Below, in pieces: positions 22,140-32,458 of a DNA stretch of 64,000 nucleotides. This DNA is from Tilletia caries (taxonomy: Eukaryota > Basidiomycota > Exobasidiomycetes > Tilletiales > Tilletiaceae): positions 62,001-126,000 of the forward strand of contig JALUTQ010000018.1 of assembly GCA_032718865.1 (NCBI GenBank), in the 5' to 3' direction. The notes beneath the pieces are model-generated. The model did no database searches. It saw only the letters and a list, made by a program, of their open reading frames with translations, and had not been told where the DNA came from. Every line of letters starts with the position of its first letter. Within the stretch, counting starts at the first letter, position 1. The position numbers and the translations under genes were made by a program.

Positions 22140-23190
22140 CTGCGTGCCCCTAGGGGCCCTTTTGGGCTAAACGGCTTTTGACAGCCTTTCTCTTTAGCCT
22201 TTCAAAAACATTTTCTGTGTACGCTCGTGTGGTCTGTGTTAGAAAGGTCTTGACAAGCACCTAATCGAACGTCTTTGGGAGTCTGGGTTGGTCTGACTCT
22301 GCGCCGCCTGCTCACACGAGCCTCACAGGAGAAATGGCCCTCCCAATCTCTTTGTCAATCCTCCGAATAGGTACAGCTATTGGGCAAGATTGGGATTTGT
22401 CAATACCTTAAGGGTATTGTCGTACCTATTGCAGGTTCAGGGATTTTGGACCTATTTTAGCGCAGAAGACCACCAGACGAGTCTCACCTCACCCGTGTTT
22501 GGAGTATCTTCGACGCGACGACGCGTCAAGTCACGTGCTCAGTCCTGACCTTACAGATGCTCGGGCCCAAACGCGGCAGGATCACCGCGGGCATAGGCCC
22601 ATTGAATTACGCTTGCCTGATATACTCTCCTCGCGGAACGGCAGGGCGGGGGGTGGCGCACTCATCGTGTGGCCACGCTCCCAGCGTCAGCATCCTCCGC
22701 GAGCCGGGGCAGGTGTCCAGACGACCGCCACCCATCCAGATCGCCTCCAGAAAAGGGTAGCGGGTTGGGATTGAGACTCTGAAACTTTTTAGCGTCAAAA
22801 CCAAGTTTCAATTTAAAGGGATTGGGATTTTACAACAGCTTGTCAGGCGTATCTCTCATTGACAAGGCTATTGGACCCCCCCAATAGCATAGCTGTTGTA
22901 TAGCTATTGCTCTAAACAATCCTAACCCCCTTTCTCCTGTGCCTGTATACAGAATGTTTTAAGGAGGCTCCTGCGAGGCATTTCATAATTACAGGCTTCA
23001 CACCGCCGGGGCATAGGAGAGTGCACAAGCCTTTTGACGCAAGAGCCCTCTGAGGTGATGATGGAACCCCTGCTATGAGCGTTTCTTGCGCAAGGGCCAT
23101 AGAGTGGTTAGGCGTGAAGGCTCTGTCAGACTTTCGCTGCAAAAGGCTTCTCCAAGCCTTCTGATGTACAGCCTTCTGAATGAAACCCCA
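22140..23190. mobile_element. ~1 kb TIR element without ORF (non-autonomous), family 'AGGCTT'
   Basis: Both ends carry arrays of AGGCTT/AAGCCT-type motifs (22150-22310 and 22960-23180) followed inward by CACAGGAGAAA in opposite orientations (about 22325 and 22935) and palindromic AT-rich blocks (AATAGCATAGCTGTTG on one side, AATACCTTAAGGGTATTG on the other). The interior of about 370 bp has no ORF. The right half matches 39170-39300 in inverse orientation almost perfectly over ~125 bp; the left half matches 41905-42030 in inverse orientation more loosely. Exact ends and target duplication could not be fixed. Confidence 0.55.
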
Positions 23191-23385
23191 CAGATCATGC
23201 AGACGCTATAGTTTCCCCAATTGGCATGACCTGCACTAGGAGTTTCACGGTCTCTATATGACCGGCGCTGATCTTAAAAAATTCGTAACTTTTTTCAGGC
23301 TCGATCGATGCTGCTTTTTGAAGACAGGAAAGCTCGTTTTTCTGTATTGCTACGCGTAGGTACATCATCGCGGATTTGGGCACCT

Positions 23386-23545
23386 CTCGCACAGCCTGTG
23401 CGAGGCTGGGTGCGAGCAAAGATCGCGCAGACCTCGCGTCGAGACCCCTGTGCGATATGGCTCGCACAGACCCTCGCGCAGGCTGTGCGACGCGATCTAA
23501 GCTCGCACTGTGACACGGTTCCTCGCACAGGGTGTTGCGAGGCTT
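23386..23545. repeat. Left subterminal palindrome array of the TNP2 element
   Basis: About ten GCACAG, GCGCAG or CTGTGCG motifs in both orientations occur within 160 bp, for example CTCGCACAGCCTGTGCGAG, which is a perfect palindrome. Confidence 0.75.
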
Positions 23546-23655
23546 TCTGTGCCCTCTCACCACGTGCGCCACAGTCTGGACTCTGGTGTGACATGACTGG
23601 AAGGGTTGTGAAATTTAGTACTTCAGAACATCCAACTGACTCATCGAGAGAGAAG

Positions 23656-26590
23656 ATGCCTCCTGAAGACCACGTCCCGCGCAAAGCTGGGTTCGACCGA
23701 ATTACGCGTAAGTACTGGTGCAACTGTACCGTCAAAGGCTGTCGAACCGCAACCAGAGCGTTCAAGACTCTGAAGAAGAGTACGTGGCATGTCCACAAGA
23801 ACGCGCAGCGCTTACATGACCTAGAGCAACGGGTCGGCACAAAATCTTCCGCCTGCCTGCCCATAGCTTCATCCTCCCGACAGACACTACCTGCGGACTC
23901 CTCGTCTTCTAATCGAGAAGATCCGATGGATCTCGACGCAGGTGCAGATGAAGTCAACTTCGATGACTCCATCGGTCACACTGTGACGGCTGACCTTGAA
24001 GCTCTATCTAGTTCCGAAGACAGTGATACCGACGAGGTGGACTCGGAGTTTGGAGACGGTGTCGACCCAGAACACATACTCGATCCCGACCGAGTAGTCC
24101 TCCAGGACGGACAGGACGAGTCAGACGAGACCGACACAAGGCAACTGGCCACTAATAGCCAATCTCCTATTGTCAGCGCCAGTAGCGCTGACAACTCTGA
24201 CGCGCCCATCTACACAGAGACGGAACGTTCTTTTATGCTTCATGTGCTCACTCTCGTCGCTCATTTTGGCCTAGGACGTCAAGGAGCTTGGCTAATGTTT
24301 TCACATTACAATTCTACCCTTCGACCTCTGATTCCCGGTTCTTCATCAGGCATTCCATTTCAGCTCAGGACGGTCCGAAAGCATCTAGGCCTTGAAGCGA
24401 CTTTGGTGCGATATGCGGTGTGTCCGGAATGCGAGCAAGTTGCGCTTGCTTCTGCTTCCCATGACGAAGCTACTTGCTGCGAGCACTGCGGCAAGTTAAC
24501 TTACGAGCGCCGCGGCAAGCCAAAAATCATATACGACTACCAGCCACTTGCATCATGGCTGACGTGGCTTTTGGCACAGCCTGGCGTGTTCGAAGCTCTC
24601 CAAGAATGGCGCAATCGAGAACGAGGAGAGGGCATTTCCGACGTGTACGATGGTCAAGCGTGGTCAGACGAGAAGGATAAATACGGGAGTCAATACACAC
24701 AACGTCCCCTTTCTCTCATGTTCGCCCTCTGCATCGACTGGTTTTTCTCCTTTTTCGATCTCAGTACACCTCGTGGCATTCGACCGGCGGGATCATGATG
24801 ACAATCCTCAACCTTCCCCAACGACTACGGTACCACCCCTCCATGACATATCTCGCCGCTTGCACTCCCGGGCCCAAAGAACCAGGAGCGGCGAGGCTCT
24901 CCGGCTACCTTCAGCCACTGCTGTCGGAGCTGCAAGAGTTTGCTGACGGAAAGTACATTCCAACTCTTCGTCAACCTTTAGGGCAGCTAGTCCGGGTTCG
25001 CTTGGCCTTCTTCTGTGGCGATACGGTTGGGAGAAACAAGGTGTGCGGGTTTCCTCCGCACTCTGTGCGAAAGGGCGATTTCTGTGGACTCTGCACGGTG
25101 ACGATCTCTACCAGAATCGATCATTTCTCTGCCAACACATCTGATCTTCACCGAGACCCAGAACAGCACAGGTCCGACTCTCTTCGGTGCACTCAACCAT
25201 TCCGAACGATCAAAGAGTGCCAAACCTTCGAAAGGGAGACAGGGTCACGAGCGTCTCCCCCTGAACGAGCTTCCGTACTGGCGATCTGTGGAGCGCGCTC
25301 CTATTGATCCTATGCACAACATCGAGCTCGGGTTGATCAAACGACTCTTCCACCGCACGCTCATTGACGGCGCCTCGGTCAGCAAACCCCAGCTTCAAGT
25401 CATACAGACTGCTTTGGCGTCTGCGTCTGTGCCTCCCTCAGAGCAAGCTCCAGATCGTCGACTGGGGGGGGGATCCAGGTGGTGGTTCGGCAACGGCGGC
25501 GCATTGGTCGACACTTGGACGTCGAATGCTGGTCCTGTTACTGTACGTGGCATGGAGACGGGAACTTGACGAGGATCGGACCATTGTTTTTGTGCCGACA
25601 AAAAGGAAGAAGTCGCCCAAAACGTCAAACAGCAGGACCACCACCTCCAGACACGCAGACTCGCGCCCCGATGCACGGTCGAACAGTGTCACCGATGCTC
25701 CTCACCAACCACAACCAAGCGGATCCCGTCTCCGAAACGAGTCGGAGTCAGCGCGCAGTCAGCAGCAGCAGCAGCAGCGAAACGTACTGAACGAGGACGA
25801 GGTTGCAGCAGAAGAGGACGATGAGCTGTCTGCAGACCCGAACGTAACAGCAGTAGGGGAACCGAAATCCCTCTCAGCTCGAGCAGTTATGCGCAATGTT
25901 GCTCAGCTTGCTGCTGTGGCCACGCTCACGGCGAAGCGCACGATTCTACCCTCCGAGATCCAGGCACTTGAGCACTTGGTGCTGGAGTACGGTCGACGGC
26001 ATGCGGAATTGTTTGGGGAGAAATGGATCGTGTACAATCACCACATTGCAACCCACATTCCTCAGTTCATACGCCGCTTCGGTCCACCATTCCACTTCTC
26101 GGCGTACCACTTTGAGCGCATGAATGGGCAGCTTGGAAACATCGCCAACAATGGTCACCGCAACGGCGAAGTTGAAGCGACCTACACTTCAGCCTTCACA
26201 AGCAATGCGCGCTTCGGCCTTCTTGTTGCAGCCGAGAAAGGCGAGCTCAACAGCGCCGTTCAGGCACGGGCACCGCCTATCAGCCGTGCTCCGACGACCA
26301 GGCTGAGTCCAGCTTCGGTCTTGGGCGATGTCGGGTCTCCATTGACCTTGTCGGATGGTGAGAGTTACACCCTTCCTCATTCTCTTCATACCTCTCTGTT
26401 TTTCCCACGTCCAACGTTCTTGGAGCCCAGATCTACCCAACCTTTTGCACCCTACTTCACCGTCGAAGGAAGGCCTTCGCGTCGTGCCCCAAATGCAAGC
26501 CCACGCAACCATGCGGCTTGCGCATATCTCACTCAGTGGAACGAGCAGCCGAGCCAATGCGAACAAGACTCGGACCTTTGCCGTCGTTGA
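23656..26590 (+). pseudogene. TNP2-family transposase, interrupted by frameshifts
   Basis: The ATG at 23656 (MPPEDHVPRKAGF) starts an N-terminal Cys/His cluster (YWCNCTVKGC ... WHVHKN), then an acidic region, a CPECEQ / CCEHCGK zinc-binding pair, and the TNP2 core: LSLMFALCIDW, STGGIMMTILNLP, CTPGPKEPG, VRVRLAFFCGD, DFCGLC, PIDPMHNIELG and WIVYNHHIATHIPQFIRRFGP. The frame is lost at two T5 runs (24742-24746, 24751-24755), between 25.08 and 25.2 kb, and at a G9 run (25464-25472); removing one base from each run restores the family reading, for example DWFxPF in place of DWFFSF. The enzyme would cut at the TIRs. As it stands this copy cannot make the full protein unless the run lengths are sequencing errors. 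Confidence 0.75.
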
Positions 26591-27474
26591 TGGACGACAA
26601 GAACGTCTCGACCTCGTCAAGATCACAGCAGTGCTCTCCCACACCATTCATCTAAGCAGCAGCCCTCGGCACGTCAGTCTTTCTTCTGGGATCGCGAGCC
26701 GCGCACTACAAGATCTCTGCTTTCGAGGACATCTTGAACGAAGCGCAGGTGTCAGAACTTGTGAGGTTGTTCTGGGTGGAGAAAGAGACCTGGGGGCCAC
26801 TTGAGCTGCTACCGGCACACAAGATCAACTCGGACGCGGTTCTTATTGAGGCCGGAGATCTCCTTGGCGTCTCAGCGGGGGAAGATCAGAGACGAGGTGA
26901 GTCCTATTCATCAGAGTCTGGATTCTGGAGCAGAAAGAGTCACAACACAACACAGTGTAGACCGCAACCGCTTCCTCCTAACCACCACCACACGTTTCCT
27001 CCACAGTCATTTGACCCACAACCAATCTCGTTCACCATCACCGCATTGCCCATCACCGCATCGCCCTGTTCCCGTCGCCCTCAGCTCGCGCACGAATGAA
27101 GAAATGTCGCCGCGCGTCACACAGTCTGCCCTTACCCTCACGGCCTCACAGTACCCCCCTTTTCCTCTCAGAGTCACAGGACGTCAAGATCGACAATTGG
27201 AGTTCCCCACTGTTCCTCGCTGTCGGCAACACCCCTCGTGCGGGTTTGAACGGCGGTAAGTTTTTCTTGACGGAACGAACGAGCTTGGGGTACTTCTGCG
27301 CGAAGGTAGAGCTGACTTGAATACGCATGAGTTTGCCGGACAGAGGTTTCGTTGATGTGTAGGCGGTCAGGTGACGGGCGGTAACCACCTTGTAAGGTGT
27401 CTGACATATGTAGGTGCCACGCGTACATTATTCAGCACCTCACAAGTTAACATTTCTATCCTCTCACCCGTACC
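26591..27474 (+). other. Region downstream of the transposase, inside the TNP2 element
   Basis: Short open frames exist, such as 26734-27099 with an acceptable donor at 26894, and may be a spliced transposase C-terminus, but nothing is recognisable. No RNA gene or repeat is evident. Confidence 0.3.
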
Positions 27475-27655
27475 GACGCGTGGTGACCGACGCGTGGTGC
27501 GGGTTGTTTTTCTCTGCGCGCGCGATATGTGGTGCGCGTTGTTTTTTTATTTTTCTCACCTGAGACGCGCCGCGCGTCGACAATTGTCACGTGGCGCGTG
27601 TGGTGTGCGACGCGTGGTGCGCGTTGGTTTCTCAGGCGCCCAACGCGTGGTGCGC
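27475..27655 (+). repeat. Array of GACGCGTGGTG motifs
   Basis: ACGCGTGGTG recurs at about 27475, 27490, 27609 and 27642, with several degenerate GGTGCGCGT copies between them and an MluI-like ACGCGT palindrome in each. The array is inside the TNP2 element but unlike its GCACAG arrays. Confidence 0.7.
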
Positions 27656-27701
27656 GTCACGTGCCACATATGGTGCGTGTTGTTTACAATTTTGGTGAAG
27701 T

Positions 27702-27754
27702 GTTGGTTCACGCGAATTTACCATCGAAACACATTTTTCGCGTGGTGAACCAAC
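27702..27754. repeat. Inverted repeat able to form a hairpin
   Basis: GTTGGTTCACGCGAA (27702-27716) pairs with TTCGCGTGGTGAACCAAC (27737-27754) apart from a small bulge, leaving a loop of about 20 bases. It directly follows the ACGCGT motif array. Confidence 0.75.
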
Positions 27755-27859
27755 GCTCACCATGCGCACCGCGCGCACCACTCACCACCGCTTCCTCTCA
27801 CCTCACCTCGCCACACTCACACTTCCCCTTTGACTCGTCCCTGCTCCCATGATGACTAT

Positions 27860-28310
27860 ATGACTGTGTATGTATTTAGCCCGTGTCAAAGGATGACTGT
27901 GTATTGACTGCTGGGTGATTTATAGTGACTGTTGGATGACTACTATCTGACGCGTCAGTTGTCACGTGGCTGTGACTCTTGTGACTCACCAGCACACCGA
28001 CGCATCCACATCACCACACCTCAGCGCAGCGCACACCACACAATGCGCTGCGCATCAGGGGCACCATGAAAGGTATAAAAAGGAGCGCCCTCGCCGCCCT
28101 TCTTCCCTTCTGGTCCCCCCAGCTCTTTCCTCTCACACTCCCAGACAACTAACTTAGCAATCACAGATCATTGCAGAGTTAAAGTCTACTGTGTGAAGTC
28201 TGAGTCTCATAAAGTTTCATCAAGTGATTGAGAGAGCCACTTTCACCCACACACCTGTAGGACCACTGGTATACTGGTTAGTTATCTAAACATAGTAGCA
28301 TAGGCCAAAG
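27860..28310 (+). promoter_or_regulatory. Possible promoter or degenerate solo LTR inside the TNP2 element
   Basis: A TATA box (TATAAAAAGG, about 28075) is preceded by repeated TGACTGT/GGATGACT motifs and followed by a pyrimidine-rich stretch, but no coding frame follows on the plus strand. Without a second copy I cannot tell an LTR from a promoter. Confidence 0.25.
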
Positions 28311-28405
28311 TTCAGCAGCGCGTCACTTCTGTCTCTATACAACGAGCGGTACTACGCGTCCGACTGTCCAACACCAATTCTATTGTGTTTGCAACGACCT
28401 TATAA

Positions 28406-29731
28406 CTAGGAAATCTTACACACCTTGTACGAAAGTCGGTGGGAAGGTACCTCTTTGTGAGCTTTGTTCTGGACTTGGCGATTTTCTTCTGAGAACCATT
28501 CTGGCCAAATAACCCTTGACATCTTTTCTGGTTCCGCTTCTTCGTCAGTTTCGTATTCGTAATCCGTCTCGTCCCACTCAACGCCTGCCCGAGTCAACAT
28601 GGCCCGCTCGGCGTCTCCAAAACGAAGTGGATTCTGCAGTGCTGCGTTCTTTCGGCTGTTGGTTCTGGCCTTCTGTCGTACCCGGCGTCGATCGACCGTT
28701 TTTTTTTTTTCGTCATTTCCTCCAGCTCCGCTGCCGTCTTTGTGTGCAAAAGCCGTGCCTGCCGCCGAATTTCCTCGAGGGTGCGCTTGCAGGCGGCCCG
28801 CACGTATCGGAAGGTACGTTTGGCATCTTCTTTTGGGAGACCGTAGTCATCTGGCTGCTCAACCAGCTCTTGACTAAGGTCGTCCAAGACCTCGGAGAAA
28901 CGCTCATCATTGATCTGTCCATTCACCCAGTCCAGTCGGCAGCAAGGCGTTCCGTCTCCGGTCGCTGCCTCATCCCCGCCAGCGCCAGGATCGTCATCAC
29001 TGGTAGGGTCAACAGGATTGGTCGCTGCCGGATGACGGGGCCATTCAGGATCCTCGACGGCGACGTCAGGATACTTAGGCCAACCGGCCGATTTCGAAAT
29101 TCCCATCTTCACACGAAGCAGGCCTTTGAACGCGTCCTGGATGAGATCGTCTGGACGACCCGGTTCAACGGCATGGACCCTGGTTCGTTTCTTCGATTTT
29201 TCGTCGAGGCCGCGGCGTGGCCTCATCATCTTGCGAATCAGAACCAGACACGTCGGCGGAGTCCTCGCTGTCCGAAGTTCGAGGTCGAACTCTAGCTCTA
29301 TGGGACGCCGACTGCAGCTGTCGCTGGAGCTCCTGGTTCTGGGCCTGACCAGCGGTGAGTCGTGCCTGCATGCTATCGAGTCGTGCCTGCATGCTATCGA
29401 GGCGTTGTTCCAACTCGCGATATCTTGTGACGGCCTCTTGAATCTCATCGAGCCGCACAGCGTTGAGCACGACCACGATTTCGTCCCTTTCTCCAGCAGA
29501 TGGTACCACATCGGTGATATCACAAGCTCGATGCGCGGTGCGAAAAGAATTGGCAGCGTCATGGTATGTCTGAAGTTGCTCCTGGACTTGCTTTTTGACT
29601 TGCTCGTTGTTGGCCTCCATTGCCATTTGAAGCTGCTGACCAAGCTGTTCGATCTGACGTTCGAACCAGCTTGTTACAGACGATGGTATGATCGCAGATG
29701 AAGCAGCTCCTTGACGACTTCCTCCAGCCAC
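28406..29731 (-). pseudogene. Accessory protein gene of the TNP2 element, frame-broken
   Basis: Read leftward, the frame begins with a coiled-coil part (FERQIEQLGQQLQMAMEANN ... EQRLDSMQARLDSMQARL) and a Ser/Asp-rich linker. It then shifts at an A5 run (29197-29201 on +) into a domain reading DDLIQDAFKGLLRVKMG ... EDPEWPRHPA ... LDWVNGQINDERFSEVLDDLSQELV. A second break at a 12-base T/A run (28699-28710) leads to the C-terminus NAALQNPLRFGDAERAM and MLTRAGVEWDETDYEYETDEE. One base fewer at the first run rejoins the frame. The domain resembles hypothetical proteins common beside basidiomycete transposons and may serve as the second, DNA-binding gene of the element, like TNPA in CACTA elements; that role is inferred. 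No in-frame ATG is visible at the 5' end (29731 is a GTG), so an upstream exon may be missing. Confidence 0.5.
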
Positions 29732-31534
29732 AGCACGTCTTCCACCCCTGCCACCTCGATCAGCTGCTTCGCTGCCTTCTCACGATCGACACAGTAACGG
29801 ATTATCGTTGTGAGTATGCGTCACCAGCAAGCTTGGGTTTTATTCTGATCCATCATCGGTCTACCGTCTACTCACTCGCGCTGTTCGCTTCCATTACAGA
29901 TGTCTTGCTTCTTGTGCCGGTGTCGATATCCAGGTAGAAGGCGGGTCAGCAACGAAGAGTTCGTAGGGTGAGCTGCTGGGAACATAGCTGTGACTGTGAG
30001 CTACCCATGCCTCATGTCCCCTAAGTACGCTCGAGCCCTCTGCGTCTCGATCAAGTATGAGCCAGAAGATGTGCACTGACCCTTGGCCCCTATTCGTCCA
30101 ACTCCCTTCGTTTCGCCCCACAGCCCGCACCTTCCCGACAGCAACCACGACAGTCTATCTCTACCGGAGGTTCCGAAGAACACAACAGCACCATCAGTAC
30201 ACAAAGTTGGCAAGTGCTGATTGTCTTTTTGTCTGCGCTCTCCCCCTGCGATTGCTGATGCACTGAAAGCTACTCCTTGTAGCATTATTATCTTCCTTAC
30301 TGCCTTTCAACAGACCCCATGCCCACCTTCGCAACGCGCCATCAGTGGTCAGCCCGGGTGAGCATTGCCATTTGCTATCAGTGTGAGCTTCGTTCTGGGA
30401 CGCATCACGATTTACTCCAGTGCTTTTTGTCTGACAAGCTCCGTCTTCGCGTTGATTTCTCGAGCCACAGCAGAAACATATACTCGATCTCCTCATACCA
30501 ACTCCGCTCTACGATCTCCCGTCGGCCGCCATGTGCGTGAGTCTGAGGACTCAACTTTGCTCGCTGCCCCAGATTCATACTTGTCGATTTGCAACCCTGC
30601 GCGCTGGCATTCAGCTGCTGAGTGCTGACTCACTGCTGAGTGCCTAACTGTTTACAGTAGCCTGTCGCTGACTATTTGTTGTCTGATCTTTCCGCACATG
30701 CATTGTTCGATTGATCTCAACAGCCATCATCGTACGCGTGAGTTTTTGATTCTGCAAGCACATGGCAAGCGCATCACCGACTGGTTTGCTCATCAGATAT
30801 TGAATGATATCTTCAATCTTGCAACCACACACAGCTCACCGCTCAGCTGTAACCTGATGCCTGTTCAGCAACTTTCCTTTCCCTGTGACTCTGTGAGTAT
30901 GGGTCATGGAATTTTTGCCGACCACTAATACTAAACTGCCCCTCATTGACTCTGAAGTCTTCCATGCTGTTGGCAGACGCATCATGCATCCAGCACCATG
31001 CATCAGGAGTGAGGCAATGCATACCGTGAGCAATCTCTCTGGCCTCTGCAGCTTTCTCTGCAGCAGCAGCACGCTGACGCACTCCATCTTGACTTGCAGC
31101 ATTTCAATTTTCAATTTGTCAGAACGCAGCTTGGTGTAACCATGGTCCAGCACGGAACGGCAGCCGCCGCCCGTCGCTATGGCCTCTATCGCTGACAGGT
31201 GGTCGGTGCTGATTGCTGGAATAAGTGGTCACTTATAAGTGAGTAGTGAGTTGAGAAAGACGTCGCCGACAGCCTCACCAAACACCAGTGGTGAGTATTG
31301 CCCACCTTTCATCACCTCGCTGCAGATTACTGACAATAACAACACTTTCCTTTCATTGCTTGCGCATGTTCAGTGGTGCGAAAACAAGTCCTCGACGAGT
31401 GCGCGCGGCGAGGGCATAATCCAAGGGCGATTCGATACGCGCAGTAGTTCCTCATCGGGCAGACAATGAACCTGTTGTTTCTATCAGCTCTACTGTGTGA
31501 ACTGTGTGTAGTACCATAATACCATGCACCTCGC
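29732..31534. other. Non-coding interior of the TNP2 element
   Basis: About 1.8 kb without a convincing gene. It probably holds the promoter of the minus-strand accessory gene. Short open frames on both strands lack starts or recognisable motifs. Confidence 0.35.
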
Positions 31535-31745
31535 AGAGGTTGTGCGAAGCCTGTGCGAGCAGCCCTGCCAGCCCCAGCGTATAAGCTCGCGCATAGTGTC
31601 GCGCAGCGCTGCGCGATGTTGTCTGCTCAGCTGTAGCCTCGCGCAGCTTGATGCGAGGTTTGCGCTACTGTCTATCGCACAGGCTAAGTGCGACATTTGC
31701 GCGACACTATGTCGCGCAACGATCGCACAGGGTCGCGCGAGGATA
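31535..31745. repeat. Right subterminal palindrome array of the TNP2 element
   Basis: Dense GCGCAG, GCACAG and TGTCGCGCA motifs occur in both orientations over 210 bp, including TGTCGCGCAGCGCTGCGCGA. The array mirrors the one at 23386-23545. Confidence 0.75.
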
Positions 31746-31814
31746 TAGGATGTCCGCGATGCATGAGTACTGTGAGATTGGGAAGGTGGTGGTATGCGTG
31801 TGATGGGCAGTAGG

Positions 31815-32153
31815 TGTGCTGGCAACCAGCTCCTGAGTATAACAGCTTCCTTAATCCTTCTCTGTGATTCCGTTCCGCTCCGATCCGATTCCCGATTTCT
31901 CTCAACACTTTTCCTCACTCAACACTTTTTCCGCTCACTGCTTCAGAATCGTTACGCAACGCTCCACTTTTCCTTCCTCTTTTTCCTTCACTCGCCGCAG
32001 CGGCCTCACTCACTCGCACCTCATTTGTATTTAAGCCGCTGCGCCTCATTTCCTCCCTCGCTTAGAATTAATCGGTCCTTGCATTGTTCTACTTTTCTTC
32101 TGTCTGCTCTCGGCAACAGGTAAGACTCTCTTTCCGAACCAAGTGTTCGCACA
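31815..32153 (+). repeat. 5' LTR
   Basis: 339 bp, TG...CA with 5-bp inverted ends TGTGC/GCACA. It contains a TATA-like TATTTAA at 32029-32035 that would start RNA near 32060-32095, and a consensus splice donor ACAG|GTAAGA at 32119/32120 downstream of that start. Confidence 0.92.
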
Positions 32154-32198
32154 TGGTGATGAGAGGGTTCTCTCGCTGACGTGCACCGACCACCTACA
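32120..32198 (+). other. Predicted 79-nt leader intron crossing the LTR/PBS boundary
   Basis: Donor ACAG|GTAAGA (32120) lies inside the LTR. The branch point CTGAC (32174-32178) sits 20 nt before the acceptor CCTACAG (32192-32198). The intron contains the end of the LTR, the whole primer-binding site and an 8-codon upstream ORF (ATG at 32153). After splicing, the first ATG of the mRNA is the gag start at 32459. Predicted from sequence only. Confidence 0.65.
32154..32172 (+). other. Primer-binding site for minus-strand synthesis
   Basis: TGGTGATGAGAGGGTTCTC directly follows the LTR. TGG pairs with the CCA end of a tRNA, and GGGTTCTC would pair into a T-arm. I cannot say which tRNA. Confidence 0.6.
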
Positions 32199-32458
32199 GC
32201 GAAACCCACAGACGGCACCGACGAACTCAACAGTTCCAGCGGCCTCTCCCAACTTCAAGACGGCCTCGTCGAGACTTCGAATCTCCAGTGGCCTCTCCCT
32301 TCTTTTTCTGCTCTCTCTTCCCTCCCTGCATCGACCACCCAGTAGGTCCTTGAGTCGAGGCATCTCCTCGGTTTCCCTGGGTCCGTGTCTACGCAGCACA
32401 TCTCTTCTCCTCTTCACGACTTCACCATCAAAACCTACACCTTCTCGACCTACACGCG

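Larger units (their letters stand above)
23360..31770 (+). mobile_element. TNP2-type (CACTA/Plavaka-like) DNA transposon, ~8.4 kb
   Basis: Candidate inverted termini share CATCGCGGA (23366-23374) and TCCGCGATG (31753-31761). Just inside each lie arrays of GCACAG/CTGTGC palindromic motifs (23386-23545 and 31535-31745), typical of subterminal transposase-binding sites. Between them are a TNP2-family transposase on the plus strand and an accessory gene on the minus strand, the usual two-gene layout. The reading frames are broken, so this copy is probably not autonomous now. The LTR retrotransposon sits about 45 bp outside the right end. Confidence 0.6.

Noticed and set aside
23386..23545. CRISPR-like array
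   Set aside because: The repeats are short, alternate in orientation, have no regular spacers, and the genome is eukaryotic; they fit transposon subterminal motifs.
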